64,000 nucleotides of DNA from Paracoccaceae bacterium (GCA_024227475.1 JAAEUI010000335.1:16822-80821); one strand, 5' to 3'. Shown: positions 51,803 to 61,900, numbered from the stretch's first letter. Notes: generated by a model not told the origin, from the sequence alone. Numbers and translations: made by a program.

Positions 51803-53434
51803 ATGACTGACGCTCCCAAAAACGTCCTGTGGATCATGGCTGACCAGCTACGCTGGGATTATCTCAACTGCTACGGCGCTGATCATATTGACACGCCAAA
51901 CCTTGATTGGCTGGCCCAAAAGGGCGTCCGCTTTAACAAAGCTTACGTACAGTCGCCGATCTGCGGCCCAAGCCGGATGAGCTTTTACACCGGCCGCTAT
52001 GTACGCAGTCACGGTTCGACATGGAACGGATTTCCCCTGCGAGTCGGCGAAGCGACGTTGGGGGATCATCTGCGCGATATTGGCGTGAAATGCGCACTGG
52101 TTGGTAAAACCCATATGACACCCGATCGCGATGGCATGAAACGTTTGGGCATTTCTCCAGAAAGTACGATCGGGGCTTTGGTTGCGGAATGCGGGTTCGA
52201 AGTATTTGTTCGCGATGACGGCACCAACCATACTGACTACCCAAACAGGCATGCTGAAGACTACGACCAATACTTGCGGGAAAACGGAATGGAGGGCGAC
52301 AATCCCTGGGAAGAATGGGCGAATTCGGCAATTGGTCCTGATGGAGATATGCGCTCGGGATGGTTGCTGGAAAATGCTCCACTTGCTGCGCGCGTTCCAA
52401 AAGAACACTCTGAAACCGCTTGGCTGACAACGCGTGGAATCGAGTATATCGAGGCACAGGGCGATCAACCTTGGCTGTGTCACCTAAGCTATATCAAGCC
52501 TCACTGGCCCTATATGGCGCCCGCGCCCTATAACGATATGTATGGCGCCAAAGACGTCCCACAGGTCAACCGCAATAACAGCGAGCGGCAATCAGACCAT
52601 CCGTTGATGCAGGCATGGGCAGAGATGCGAGTAAACCAGACCATGGCCCGCGCAGACGTTCGCGATCTGGTTGCACCCTGCTACATGGGGCTAATCAAGG
52701 AGCTTGATGACCAGATGGGGCGACTATTTTCCTATATGCGTGAAACGGGCCGTATCGACGACACGATGATAGTCTTTTGCTCGGACCATGGTGACAATAT
52801 GGGCGATCACTGGGTGGGGGAAAAAGATCTGTTTTATGATTGCTCTGCCAGAATTCCTTTGTTGATATACGATCCGCGGACCAAAGCAGATGAAACTCGC
52901 GGAACCGTATCTGAAGCGCTTGTAGAAGCGATCGATCTTGTGCCTACGTTTCTTGATTTTTTCGCAGCGCAGCCGAAACCTCACATTGTGGAAGGCAGGT
53001 CACTTGCGCCACTGCTGCATGGTGAAAGCCCAGATTGGCGAACTTTTGCTGTCTCCGAGTACGACTACGCCACACGAGATGCGCGGCGCGAAGTCGGCGT
53101 TGATCAGGCAGACGCACGAATGGCGATGATCTTTGACGGGCGCTGGAAATACATCCACGTGGAAAAGATGCGCCCCCTTCTCTTTGATCTAAAGAATGAT
53201 CCAAGCGAGCTATGCGATCTGGCAACAGATCCAGCTTTTACCACCGAGCTTTCAAGGCTGAGCGCGCTGCACTTTGAGTGGACGCGCCAACATCATAATC
53301 GAACTACACGATCGGCCGCTGTTATTGAAAAGATGACAGATGCCAAAGAACCCCCCGGCATTTTGATTGGATATCGGGACAAAGAAGAACTCAATAACGA
53401 CGGTCGGGAAATGCCCGACCACGCATCGGGTTAA
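51803..53434 (+). CDS. Type I sulfatase / phosphonate-monoester-hydrolase family enzyme, cytoplasmic
   Basis: 543 residues from the ATG at 51803; an ATG at 51791 is an alternative. The formylglycine site is Cys54-Gly-Pro-Ser-Arg58 (QSPICGPSRMSFYTGRY), the CxPSR motif that an FGE enzyme converts. Metal and substrate residues include Asp14-Gln15 (WIMADQLRWD), Lys-Thr-His (VGKTHM) and the C-terminal Asp-His pair (CSDHGDNMGDH). There is no signal peptide, so it should act in the cytoplasm after uptake. It is followed after 21 nt by a TAXI-type TRAP receptor and a DctQM permease, linking transport and ester hydrolysis of an organosulfate or phospho/phosphonate ester. Choline sulfatase-like activity is possible but not shown. 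Confidence 0.88.
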   Translation: MTDAPKNVLWIMADQLRWDYLNCYGADHIDTPNLDWLAQKGVRFNKAYVQSPICGPSRMSFYTGRYVRSHGSTWNGFPLRVGEATLGDHLRDIGVKCALVGKTHMTPDRDGMKRLGISPESTIGALVAECGFEVFVRDDGTNHTDYPNRHAEDYDQYLRENGMEGDNPWEEWANSAIGPDGDMRSGWLLENAPLAARVPKEHSETAWLTTRGIEYIEAQGDQPWLCHLSYIKPHWPYMAPAPYNDMYGAKDVPQVNRNNSERQSDHPLMQAWAEMRVNQTMARADVRDLVAPCYMGLIKELDDQMGRLFSYMRETGRIDDTMIVFCSDHGDNMGDHWVGEKDLFYDCSARIPLLIYDPRTKADETRGTVSEALVEAIDLVPTFLDFFAAQPKPHIVEGRSLAPLLHGESPDWRTFAVSEYDYATRDARREVGVDQADARMAMIFDGRWKYIHVEKMRPLLFDLKNDPSELCDLATDPAFTTELSRLSALHFEWTRQHHNRTTRSAAVIEKMTDAKEPPGILIGYRDKEELNNDGREMPDHASG

Positions 53435-53455
53435 AGACATGAAAGGGAGAAACTT

Positions 53456-54502
53456 ATGTATAAAATCAAAGTACTAGCGGGTGCCGTCGCGGCTCTTGGC
53501 ATAGCCACATCGGTTCATGCACAAGCAAACCTGACTGGAGAAACGACCTCTCCTGCTCAGCCTGCAGCACAAGCAATGCTGGGATTGGCCGAGCTAGCTG
53601 CAGCAGCAGGTATTGCCGACATTCAGATTGCAACAGGTCAAACTCTTACAAACTCCGTTCAAAATGCTGCAGAGGGCAAAACAGACATTGCTGCGGCTCC
53701 GTTTGTACTTCCGTTCCTATTGTCCAAAGGAGCGGGGCCTTACGCAAGTGTAGGTGCGGAACGCGGCGCGGAACTGGCATCAAATTTGGCAGTTCTTTAT
53801 ACATACAGGTTGTCGGTTTTTGCCCTGTCAGCTTATTCCAGCAAAAACTTTAGCGGTTGGAACGCTATTGAAGGGACGACAATCTATAACGGCCCTCCCC
53901 GCGGAGCGGCTCTCAACAAGGCACGCGCTATGGTGCGCCTCGCGACCGGAATGGACGAAGGTAAGGGCTATACCGGCGTTCAGGTAAACTGGGGACAGGC
54001 TGTTGCAACGATAACAGACGGAACTGCAGATGCGCATGTGTTGCCAATGGGTGTTCCAGATCCCCGCCTGTCACAAGCTGCGGCATCGGGCGCCATTGTC
54101 GTATTCTCTTACCCCAAAGAGGTGTTTGAAAGCGACCCGGGCACCAAATACGGCAAAGCCCCAGGTGGGGCCGCGGTTACTATGCCGGTAACTGACGAGA
54201 TGTTTGGCCCCAATATTTCAGTTGAATCGGAAGACGGAGTCTTTCGAGGATATGCCGACATAGGCGGTGACATCGTCAACCTTTCAATGGACGAGGAACT
54301 GGCGTACGAGCTGACCAAGGTGTTTGTCGAAGGCCTTCCAAAAATCATGGCACGGACACCGGGGATGCCTAACGCATGGCTGGGCGAAACGGATATTGGC
54401 ATAACCGGCATGTGTGGCCCAAACCCGATGAAGTACCATCCAGGTGCAGTTCGGGCATGGGAAGAGGCTGGATATTCTCTGCCTGATTGCGCAAAACCCT
54501 AA
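53456..54502 (+). CDS. TAXI family TRAP transporter solute-binding protein
   Basis: A 348-residue binding protein with a Sec signal peptide (MYKIKVLAGAVAALGIATSV, cleavage near HAQA). The mature sequence has the TAXI pattern: small-residue-rich start, IATGQTLTNSVQNAAEGKTDIAAAPFVLP (the variant of the G-x-x-A-x-x-V-x-x-G-xx-DI motif) and the PPRGAALNKARAMVRLATGMD segment. TAXI receptors pair with fused DctQM permeases, as here. A GGGAG ribosome binding site precedes the start. It should bring the sulfatase substrate to the permease. Confidence 0.88.
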   Translation: MYKIKVLAGAVAALGIATSVHAQANLTGETTSPAQPAAQAMLGLAELAAAAGIADIQIATGQTLTNSVQNAAEGKTDIAAAPFVLPFLLSKGAGPYASVGAERGAELASNLAVLYTYRLSVFALSAYSSKNFSGWNAIEGTTIYNGPPRGAALNKARAMVRLATGMDEGKGYTGVQVNWGQAVATITDGTADAHVLPMGVPDPRLSQAAASGAIVVFSYPKEVFESDPGTKYGKAPGGAAVTMPVTDEMFGPNISVESEDGVFRGYADIGGDIVNLSMDEELAYELTKVFVEGLPKIMARTPGMPNAWLGETDIGITGMCGPNPMKYHPGAVRAWEEAGYSLPDCAKP

Positions 54503-54520
54503 GGCCTTAAAATGATTGAC

Positions 54521-54539
54521 GGCGGCGACAACGGCCGCC
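54521..54539 (+). other. Intercistronic hairpin between the TAXI receptor and permease genes
   Basis: GGCGGC / GCCGCC, a perfect 6-bp stem with a 7-nt loop, 18 nt after the receptor stop and followed by CTCGGTCTTTT. The short T-tract makes it the most terminator-like of the five hairpins that follow binding-protein genes in this window. Partial termination would keep permease levels low. Confidence 0.5.
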
Positions 54540-54567
54540 CTCGGTCTTTTCGATAACAAGGTCAACG

Positions 54568-56922
54568 ATGAAAGAGACCTCCGATCCCGTGACTACCGAG
54601 GCCCATAAACGGCGTGGTTTTTTGTTCGGACTGTCGCTTTTCATAGTGATTGCCGGGCTGTTGAATGCAACCCCGGGCATTCCCGGCCTTGACGGCGGGT
54701 TGCGCAATTTGACCGGGCTGGACTGGCTAAAGATCCGCCGCTTTCCGACCGAGTGGTTCTATCCCCTTGCTTTTGCCTTCATGATGTTCTGTGTGGTGCT
54801 AAAGCACTCGGTTTGGAAAAGCTGGAAGGATGCTCCGGCGGCAAAGCGTCGGTTCGGATTGGCCATGGATGTGGCGATGATTGCGGCTGCCTGGGCAATC
54901 TCGTTAACTTATGTTGTTGAAATTGAATCGATCTGCCTGATTGACCAGATAACTGGCGAGCGCGCTCGTCTGATCGCCAAAGCCCTTCTTATTGAGACAG
55001 AGATTGCCGATACCATGGGCCTGCCCCCGCCCTCCACGGTCGAAGACCCCAGTTGTGTCGGCAACACAGGTGGATGGCTGGTTTTGATTGTTGGTCTCAC
55101 CGTTCTAGTTTTTCTGACCTATAACATCAGGGTTTGGGGGTTGGCGCTGGTCATGGTGGCGCTGATCATCACGCTTTACACCATCGCTACTGTTTTCGTT
55201 TGGTACTTTCACGGGCCTGAAGACATCAACAAATACCTGATGACCAAACTGGCGGGCGAGCCACGCATGTTTGCCGATGGCCGTCCCAGAGTGCATGATA
55301 TTTTGGTCAACAATTCCTCGGGACTATTGGGGCGGTTCATGGACATCATGCTAAATACGATTTTCCCCTACTTGGTGCTGGGCTCATTGTTTGGCGCATC
55401 TGCGGGAGGACAGTCGCTAATCAAGATTGCATTTCGTTGGACGCGAAAACTGCGCGGCGGACCGGCTCATGCCGCAATCGTGTCATCGGCCATGTTCGGA
55501 ACCATTTCCGGTGGGCCGATCGTGAATGTGCTTTCAACCGGTGTTTTGACCATCCCCATGATGCTAAAAAGGGGATTTTCAAAAGTATTTGCTGGTGGAG
55601 TTGAAGCAGCTGCGTCGTCCGGTGGGTCAATCATGCCTCCGGTCATGGGTGTTGCTGCTTTTGTTTTAGCGTCACTTACGGTGGTGCCTTACTCGGAAGT
55701 CATCATTGCCGCGATCGTTCCGGCCGTGGCTTACTTTTTCTGTCTTTTCCTGTCGGTCGTTTTTCAGGCCCGAAAACAAAATATTCAGGCGATCGGCGAG
55801 CTGACCGATGACATGCGAATGTCATTGCAGGATAGTCTGAATCTGGCGATGATTTTTGGCCCAATTCTGCTCATCCTCACATTGCTTTTGACAGTCAAAG
55901 AGGCTGTTGGATGTGGAATACTTGGCGGAATGCTGGGAGCTGAGCGTACCATTGTTGATGGCGCCTGTTCAGTCCAAAGCCTGTCGTGGTTTCAGCGGAT
56001 GATTCAAAACGCAGCCGGGGACGCTGGAAGCGCGGGTTGGTGGGCGGTTATATTGCTGATGGCATTGCTGTTTGTCGACCCGAAGGTGAGGGCCAAGCCC
56101 AGCAAGATTTTGGATGCACTGTCAGATGCCGGTATTTTGGTCTCCACCCTATACCTGATGTTTTTAGCCGTTTCGATCATCGATTTCTGCCTGCAATTCA
56201 CCGGCCTTCCAAATTTCATCTCACTGGACGTTCTTGGATGGCTTAATTCGCTTAATCTGGGGCAAGGCGGTTCGACAGGTTTCCAGCTTATCGCCTTGCT
56301 GGTCACAATGTTCATTGCCGTTTTGCTGGGCATGGGGATGCCGGCAGTACCGGCTTATATCAATGTTGCATTACTTATGGGGCCGGTTCTGGTTGGCCTT
56401 GGGATCGCATCGTTCACGGCCCACATGTTCATCTTCTATTTCGCGGTTGCCAGTGCAATCACTCCACCAATTGCACTCGCGGCGTTTGCAGCGGCCTCCA
56501 TCACCAAAGCCAACCCAATGGCAACTGGGTTTTCCGCAGTAAAATCGGGCATCGTAATATTCGTGATTCCATTTATCTTTGCCCTTTACCCCGAGATCTT
56601 GCTGATCGAAGACGCTGTGATTGATCCGGTAAAAAGCGCCAAAGGCGTCATCACCTATCTACCTGGATACGATGGGACGACAAACTGGCCGGCCCTCGTT
56701 CTGGTTCTCTTCAGGGTTAGTTTGGCGCTTTATCTGCTGGCAAGCGCACTTTCCGCCTTTGATCGGCGCAAGCTGGCAGGCTGGGAGATCGTAATGCGCC
56801 TTGGCATCGCGGTCGTTGTTTTATCGTCTTCTCCTTCTCATCAGTTGGCAGGCACCGTCGCAGCGGCGGTGATACTAATCTGGCATGGGTCCAATGCAAA
56901 GAAATCATCAAATGCGCTCTGA
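54568..56922 (+). CDS. TRAP transporter fused permease (DctQM)
   Basis: A 784-residue membrane protein with a DctQ-like N-terminal part (residues ~1-230, several helices and a hydrophilic insert) fused to a DctM-type channel. The channel part has LGSLFGASAGGQSLIKIAF, HAAIVSSAMFGTISGGPIVNVLSTGVLTIPMMLKRG, EAAASSGGSIMPPVMGVAAFVLA and GMGMPAVPAYINVALLMGP. This fused form is the usual partner of TAXI receptors. It imports the substrate with sodium or protons. Confidence 0.92.
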   Translation: MKETSDPVTTEAHKRRGFLFGLSLFIVIAGLLNATPGIPGLDGGLRNLTGLDWLKIRRFPTEWFYPLAFAFMMFCVVLKHSVWKSWKDAPAAKRRFGLAMDVAMIAAAWAISLTYVVEIESICLIDQITGERARLIAKALLIETEIADTMGLPPPSTVEDPSCVGNTGGWLVLIVGLTVLVFLTYNIRVWGLALVMVALIITLYTIATVFVWYFHGPEDINKYLMTKLAGEPRMFADGRPRVHDILVNNSSGLLGRFMDIMLNTIFPYLVLGSLFGASAGGQSLIKIAFRWTRKLRGGPAHAAIVSSAMFGTISGGPIVNVLSTGVLTIPMMLKRGFSKVFAGGVEAAASSGGSIMPPVMGVAAFVLASLTVVPYSEVIIAAIVPAVAYFFCLFLSVVFQARKQNIQAIGELTDDMRMSLQDSLNLAMIFGPILLILTLLLTVKEAVGCGILGGMLGAERTIVDGACSVQSLSWFQRMIQNAAGDAGSAGWWAVILLMALLFVDPKVRAKPSKILDALSDAGILVSTLYLMFLAVSIIDFCLQFTGLPNFISLDVLGWLNSLNLGQGGSTGFQLIALLVTMFIAVLLGMGMPAVPAYINVALLMGPVLVGLGIASFTAHMFIFYFAVASAITPPIALAAFAAASITKANPMATGFSAVKSGIVIFVIPFIFALYPEILLIEDAVIDPVKSAKGVITYLPGYDGTTNWPALVLVLFRVSLALYLLASALSAFDRRKLAGWEIVMRLGIAVVVLSSSPSHQLAGTVAAAVILIWHGSNAKKSSNAL

Positions 56923-57706
56923 AAAAATAGTCAGGTTTGACAAAGCCCGCCCACCCTTCTTGTGCTTGAGAATAGAGACATGAAGTAGCAAAGCGTCTTT
57001 GCTTGAGGCTATCCGTATCATGCTAGAAGTTGGCCCAGCCGTTCAGGCCTACGAGAGCATGAACAAACACAAAAACAGCGGGGCCTCGACACTTTGAGGA
57101 AATTAGGAGTGAAAGTCCCCGAACCTTCGCAATCGCCGGTAGATCGCTCACTCACGACTAGACTTCCCGCCCGACACGAACGTCTCTGATGCCAAGCCTG
57201 GACCGCCCCCGCGCGCACCTCGGCACCAGGGCCAGCACTCCGCTGGCCCGGCACATCCGAGGAGCAGACATGCCAACAACCAGAACAATAACCCACGGGA
57301 ATTTTCCGGGAAAAATACCGCTAGTAACGACTTGGGAAATTGGAAAGGGTGGGTGGCGGTGCTGGCAGACCAATGCGAACCAGTCTCAGGTTGCCACAGA
57401 CAAAGTGACCATATGCGAAATAGTGCCGGCTCCGCTCTCACCGAGTGGTGCGGCCTCTAGGTGGCATCGCTGATACCTACATCGCTATAGACCGATCACA
57501 GTATCACCGCCCGCCATTAGCCTCAGCTCAATCTCACGCCGCAGCTTAAATACGTCTTGGTCCGAACACTTGTTCAGTGCCATTCCAAGTTCCCCTTTTA
57601 CGGCCACTGTGCTGGACCAGTTCAAAGGGGAAAGGAAAGCCCCCCTTTTAGTGCTGCGACAAAATCACTTGCCAACAAGCGTTTCTTTTACAACAACGGG
57701 TACATC
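56923..57706. other. 784-bp region without a recognisable gene
   Basis: Between the DctQM permease and the GntR gene I find no gene that I can support. A short plus-strand frame (57018-57098, reading MLEVGPAVQAYESMNKHKNS) looks like the tail of an enzyme with an in-frame stop just upstream, possibly a gene relic. The rest has short, arginine- or cysteine-rich frames typical of non-coding DNA. The gntR promoter must lie near its right end. Confidence 0.35.
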
Positions 57707-58387
57707 ATGACGGACATTTCGAACACTCATCGCCGGTCTTCCAAATCTCAGCAAATATTTGATGTTCTCAGGCACGAGATTGTCGAAAACATACTGAAAC
57801 CTGGCGAGCCAATCAGCAAAGAACACCTGTGCAAGCGCTTTGCAGTGTCAAGGACCCCCGCAACCGATGCATTGAGCCGGCTGGCAGAGTTGGGGCTGGT
57901 TGATATATTCCCTCAGCACGGCACCTTTGTGTCAAAAATCAAACTGGGTGATATCGAAGAAAACTCCTTTCTCAGAGAGTGCATCGAAACTGGGGTGGTT
58001 CGCCGGTTGGCGGGTTCACTCAGTCAAAACGAGATTTCGCAATTGGAAACCAACATGCGGATTCAACGGTTTCTTGCCGGAACCTTTGATCTCGAAGGGT
58101 TCTATAAACACGACAAAGAATTCCACAGTATGCTGGTGAGCTTTTCCGGCTTGAGAAAAGTAGAAGCGGCACTTCAGCCGGTGTTGATACATCTGGAGCG
58201 GGCGCGGAAACTTATTGTGCTTTTGCCTGAACGCGTGACAACCGCACTGGACGAGCACGAAGCCATTCTCCTCGCCATCAAGGGTTCCGACCCAACAGAA
58301 GCAGAGCGCGCAATGCGTACTCATCTTTCTGAGTCAATGCGCGCCGTCGAAGGGGTCATTGAAGACAATCCAGAACTGGCCGACTGA
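57707..58387 (+). CDS. GntR family transcriptional regulator (FadR-type)
   Basis: 226 residues from the ATG at 57707; the frame is open 150 bp further upstream without family sequence. The winged helix is at residues ~15-75 (QQIFDVLRHEIVENILKPGEPISKEHLCKRFAVSRTPATDALSRLAELGLVDIFPQHGTFV). An FCD-type helical effector domain follows (residues ~85-215) with the metal-binding pattern of Asp, His and His (YKHDKEFHSMLVSF...). It is convergent with the sugar ABC operon and is its likely regulator. Confidence 0.88.
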   Translation: MTDISNTHRRSSKSQQIFDVLRHEIVENILKPGEPISKEHLCKRFAVSRTPATDALSRLAELGLVDIFPQHGTFVSKIKLGDIEENSFLRECIETGVVRRLAGSLSQNEISQLETNMRIQRFLAGTFDLEGFYKHDKEFHSMLVSFSGLRKVEAALQPVLIHLERARKLIVLLPERVTTALDEHEAILLAIKGSDPTEAERAMRTHLSESMRAVEGVIEDNPELAD

Positions 58388-58449
58388 TCCAGTTCTTGTG
58401 CCTGGGCCGAAATCCTGCTCTGGCGTATAGAGTAGCCGTATGTTTCCGG

Positions 58450-59445
58450 CTATTGGGAAAACCCTGGCGCACTCATTTTTTCACTGAGGCGCGAGAAGGT
58501 GAACTTCTCGTTGATCGTCACGGCCATAATCAAAATCACACCTTTGATGACGGTTTGCCAGAAAACCAATATCCCAAGCATGTTCAGGCCGTTGCCAATT
58601 ACAATTACGATCATCGCGGCAATGACAGTTCCAATTACCGTGCCGCGTCCGCCGGTAAGCGGAGTGCCGCCCAGCATGATGGCCACAATCACATCCATAA
58701 AGAAGAATTCTGCCACGCGGGGATCACCGGATCCGATCCGGCTTGCAGTCATTATTCCAGCCAGAGACGCCATTATGGCGACCAGAACAAATAACCCCAT
58801 AACTACGCGATCGACGTTAATCCCGGCCAGGGCTGCGGCATTCTTGTTCGAGCCAATCGCCATCGCGTATTTTCCGATCAGCGAATAATTGGCCGCCACC
58901 CAGAAAACCGTTATTCCGACAAAGGAAATCACGATCGGCGTTGGCAATCCAAAGATATCAGTCTGCATCAGAGACGAAAAATTGTCAGGAAGCCCGGTTC
59001 GCACCGACTGCCCTCCGCATATCAAAAGTGCGGCACCTCCGCCAATGCACATCATCCCCAAAGTCGCAATAAAGGGCGAAATGTCATAGCGCGTGACGAG
59101 CAATCCGTTGATAGCACCGAAGCAGATTCCAGCACAAAGAGTGATTACCGCCGCCAGCGTAAGGGGCAGGCCCCAAGAGGCCAGTAAGGCATAAAGCACA
59201 CCAGAAAAGGCCAAGTTTGCGGTTGTCGACAGATCGAAATTGCCGGTTTTCATCAGCAATGTCGCGGCGGCTGCAGTAAGCAAAAGCGCGGCATTCTGTG
59301 TCAGCATGTTGAAATAGTTTCCGAGTTGAAAATAGCTTTGGGTTGTTGTCGCGAAATAGACATTCAGGGCGACGAATATTAGCAGCAGAACAAAATTCTG
59401 GTTCTTCACCAGGGACATCGGATTTGATTTCGGTCCCATGATCAT
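58450..59445 (-). CDS. Ribose-type sugar ABC transporter permease
   Basis: A 331-residue permease of the RbsC/monosaccharide class with about 8-10 helices. It has the GNFDLSTTANLAFSGVLYALLA segment and the cytoplasmic loop FFMDVIVAIMLGGTPLTGGRGTVIGTV, where this family contacts the ATPase. It overlaps the ATPase stop by 4 bp and is the last gene of the operon. It has a partner permease at 60932-61900, so the pore is a heterodimer. Confidence 0.9.
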   Translation of the reverse strand: MIMGPKSNPMSLVKNQNFVLLLIFVALNVYFATTTQSYFQLGNYFNMLTQNAALLLTAAAATLLMKTGNFDLSTTANLAFSGVLYALLASWGLPLTLAAVITLCAGICFGAINGLLVTRYDISPFIATLGMMCIGGGAALLICGGQSVRTGLPDNFSSLMQTDIFGLPTPIVISFVGITVFWVAANYSLIGKYAMAIGSNKNAAALAGINVDRVVMGLFVLVAIMASLAGIMTASRIGSGDPRVAEFFFMDVIVAIMLGGTPLTGGRGTVIGTVIAAMIVIVIGNGLNMLGILVFWQTVIKGVILIMAVTINEKFTFSRLSEKMSAPGFSQ

Positions 59446-60935
59446 GCTTCCTTACCAGCGACAACTTCCAGGATGTAATCGGTGCTCAACTCGTCTCCGT
59501 TTCGAAGCGTTTCGCGCACCATACCGTCATACATCAGCACCATCCGATCACAGAGCCCGGTGATTTCCTGAAGCTCCGAGGAAAAAACGATGACGCTCTT
59601 ACCTTTGTTGGCAAGGTCCCGGATGATATTATGAATTTCCTGCTTGGCGCCTATATCGACGCCTCTTGTGGGCTCGTCCATCAGGATAATGTCAGCGTCC
59701 CGGTTCAGGCATTTTGCGATCACCACTTTTTGCTGATTGCCACCACTCAGCAGTGCCACCGGATGATTGCGCCCCGAAGTCGCTATCTGCAGCAAATCGA
59801 TATACTTGTCGGCCAGATCTCGCTCGGCTTTTCCTGATACGAGCCCCCGCCGCATCACGGTCTTCAAATTCATCAAGGGGATGTTTCTCATAACGCTGAG
59901 AAGGCCGAAAATGCCTTCTTCTCGGCGCTCTTCGGGAACCAGAGCAAACCCGGCACGCAAGGCGTCCCTCTCAGTTCTAAATCTAAGAACCCTGCCGTCC
60001 CGCTTTATTTCACCACGGTACTCGTGACCGAAAAGCACTTCGGCAACTTCGGTTTTCCCAGCCCCCAGAAGGCCGTAAAAACCTAGGATCTCGCCCTTCA
60101 TCAGATCAAAGTTCACATCCTTTAGCTTGCGCGTACTAACGCCCCGCGCCTCAAGGACTGCCTGATCGCGTGCGCCAGTGGAGGGGATGTATTCTTCGGC
60201 GACAACCTTGCCCAGCATCATCCGCACCAGATCGGGTTGCGACATACCCTCAAGCGATTGAGTTCCCACCATTTCACCGTCCCGCAGAACTGTTACCGTG
60301 TCTCCAATCTCGAATATTTCCGAGAGCTTGTGCGAGATAAAGATGATTGTCATGCCGGCCTCGCGGAGACGTTCAATCACCTGCATAATCTTAGTCGTTT
60401 CACCCAGGCTAAGCGCTGCTGTAGGCTCATCCATCACCAGAACCGAGCATTCAGCGACCAAAGCACGCGTGATTTCCACGATCTGCTTCTGGGCGACGCT
60501 TAGGCTCCCTACCCGATCGCCAAGGCTGACGGTGCTGTCGAAATCCGCAAGGATCGCACCTGCCTTTTCGAGGTTGTCTGCTTTTTGCGGGAAAAGGAAT
60601 TTGTGTTTTTCCTGCCCCAAAGAGATATTTTCCTCAACCGTCAACTCATCGACAATGTTCAGTTCCTGATAGAGGCAGCTGATACCCTGATGAATGGCGT
60701 CACTCACGTGATGTGGCGAAAATGGTTTGCCACCAAGTTTTATCTCACCCCTGGTCGCTGGTTGGGCCCCAGTCAGGATCTTGATGAAAGTCGACTTGCC
60801 AGCGCCGTTTTCACCGACAATGCAATGAACGGTCCCTCGCTTCACGCCAAAGCTGACGCCTTTCAGGGCCTTGACCCCGGGAAAAGATTTCTCGATTCCG
60901 CGAATTTCGATGATGTTCTCGTCTTGCCCGTTCAT
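59442..60935 (-). CDS. Ribose-type sugar ABC transporter ATP-binding protein (RbsA-like)
   Basis: A 497-residue tandem ATPase. Domain one has Walker A GENGAGKSTFIKIL, the signature LSVAQKQIVEITRAL and Walker B CSVLVMDEPTAAL. Domain two has the degenerate Walker A GLLGAGKTEVAEVL, the signature LLSGGNQQKVVIAKCL and ADIILMDEPTRGVD. The fused two-domain layout is diagnostic for monosaccharide importers. The gene overlaps each flanking permease gene by 4 bp (ATGA), indicating tight translational coupling. Confidence 0.93.
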   Translation of the reverse strand: MNGQDENIIEIRGIEKSFPGVKALKGVSFGVKRGTVHCIVGENGAGKSTFIKILTGAQPATRGEIKLGGKPFSPHHVSDAIHQGISCLYQELNIVDELTVEENISLGQEKHKFLFPQKADNLEKAGAILADFDSTVSLGDRVGSLSVAQKQIVEITRALVAECSVLVMDEPTAALSLGETTKIMQVIERLREAGMTIIFISHKLSEIFEIGDTVTVLRDGEMVGTQSLEGMSQPDLVRMMLGKVVAEEYIPSTGARDQAVLEARGVSTRKLKDVNFDLMKGEILGFYGLLGAGKTEVAEVLFGHEYRGEIKRDGRVLRFRTERDALRAGFALVPEERREEGIFGLLSVMRNIPLMNLKTVMRRGLVSGKAERDLADKYIDLLQIATSGRNHPVALLSGGNQQKVVIAKCLNRDADIILMDEPTRGVDIGAKQEIHNIIRDLANKGKSVIVFSSELQEITGLCDRMVLMYDGMVRETLRNGDELSTDYILEVVAGKEA

Positions 60936-61900
60936 GCTGCTGCCTTCGCATCGAATTTCCGGCTAAGCAGCAGGGTGCCGATCAGGATCCCGCCATAGGC
61001 GATTGTCTGGAAATAGAAGGGAATACCCAGCAAAACCATGCCATTGGCGGTGAACCCGACAACCAGCGCACCAAGCAACATTCCGAAAGTCGACCCAACG
61101 CCACCCAACATCGAGGTTCCCCCCAAAATGATTGCGACAATCACATCAAATTCCAGCCCCTTGCCGACCGTCGGCGCAGCCAGGCCAACCCGGGAGGTTT
61201 GCAACACCCCACTCAGCCCCGCAAACAACGCGACCAGAACGTACAACAACGACACGATGCCAACCGTGTTGATGCCCGACAGTTTAGCTGACTTCAGATT
61301 GGCACCGATGGCATAGGCTTTGCGCCCCAGAGCGGTTTTCTTTTCGATGAAAATAAACGTTCCCACGGCAGCAACCATAACCACGATCGCCAGCGGAATT
61401 AGTCCAAACACCGGGTCACGGCCAAAGTCGACAAAATCGCGTGGCAAACCCAGCATGATATTTGCACCACCGTCCCAGCGGGCGATCAACAGCGCAAACC
61501 CGCGGGCGATAAACAGTGTTCCAACGGTCGCGATCACCGGGTTGATGCCTATGACACTGACGGTCAGCGCATTCAGCCCCCCCCACCCCATTGCGACGAT
61601 CAGCGTGATGAGAATGGACAACTCAATCGCGACGCCGTGCTTGCTCATATAGGCATGCAAAATGCCTGAAAACGCCAATACCGAGCCAACCGAAAGATCA
61701 AAATTACCTGTAACCATTAACAGGTTAGCCGCTGAAGCGATGATAACAATCACCGCCACTTTCAGCAAAACGTTGGTAAAATTCGTGACTGACAGAAAGT
61801 GCGGCGACGCGAAAGTCAGTCCGACAATCAAAGCAGCCAGGATCCCTATCAGAACAACTTTTTGCGGATCCGCATGCAGGAAGCGCATCAACTTTATCAC
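60932..61900 (-). CDS. Ribose-type sugar ABC transporter permease
   Basis: A 322-residue RbsC-type permease. Motifs are VTGNFDLSVGSVLAFSGILHAYM near the N terminus and GLEFDVIVAIILGGTSMLGGVGSTFGMLLGALVVG near the C terminus. It is paralogous to the permease at 58450-59445; the two form the pore together. The start lies 137 nt after the binding-protein gene, across a hairpin. Confidence 0.9.
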   Translation of the reverse strand: MIKLMRFLHADPQKVVLIGILAALIVGLTFASPHFLSVTNFTNVLLKVAVIVIIASAANLLMVTGNFDLSVGSVLAFSGILHAYMSKHGVAIELSILITLIVAMGWGGLNALTVSVIGINPVIATVGTLFIARGFALLIARWDGGANIMLGLPRDFVDFGRDPVFGLIPLAIVVMVAAVGTFIFIEKKTALGRKAYAIGANLKSAKLSGINTVGIVSLLYVLVALFAGLSGVLQTSRVGLAAPTVGKGLEFDVIVAIILGGTSMLGGVGSTFGMLLGALVVGFTANGMVLLGIPFYFQTIAYGGILIGTLLLSRKFDAKAAA

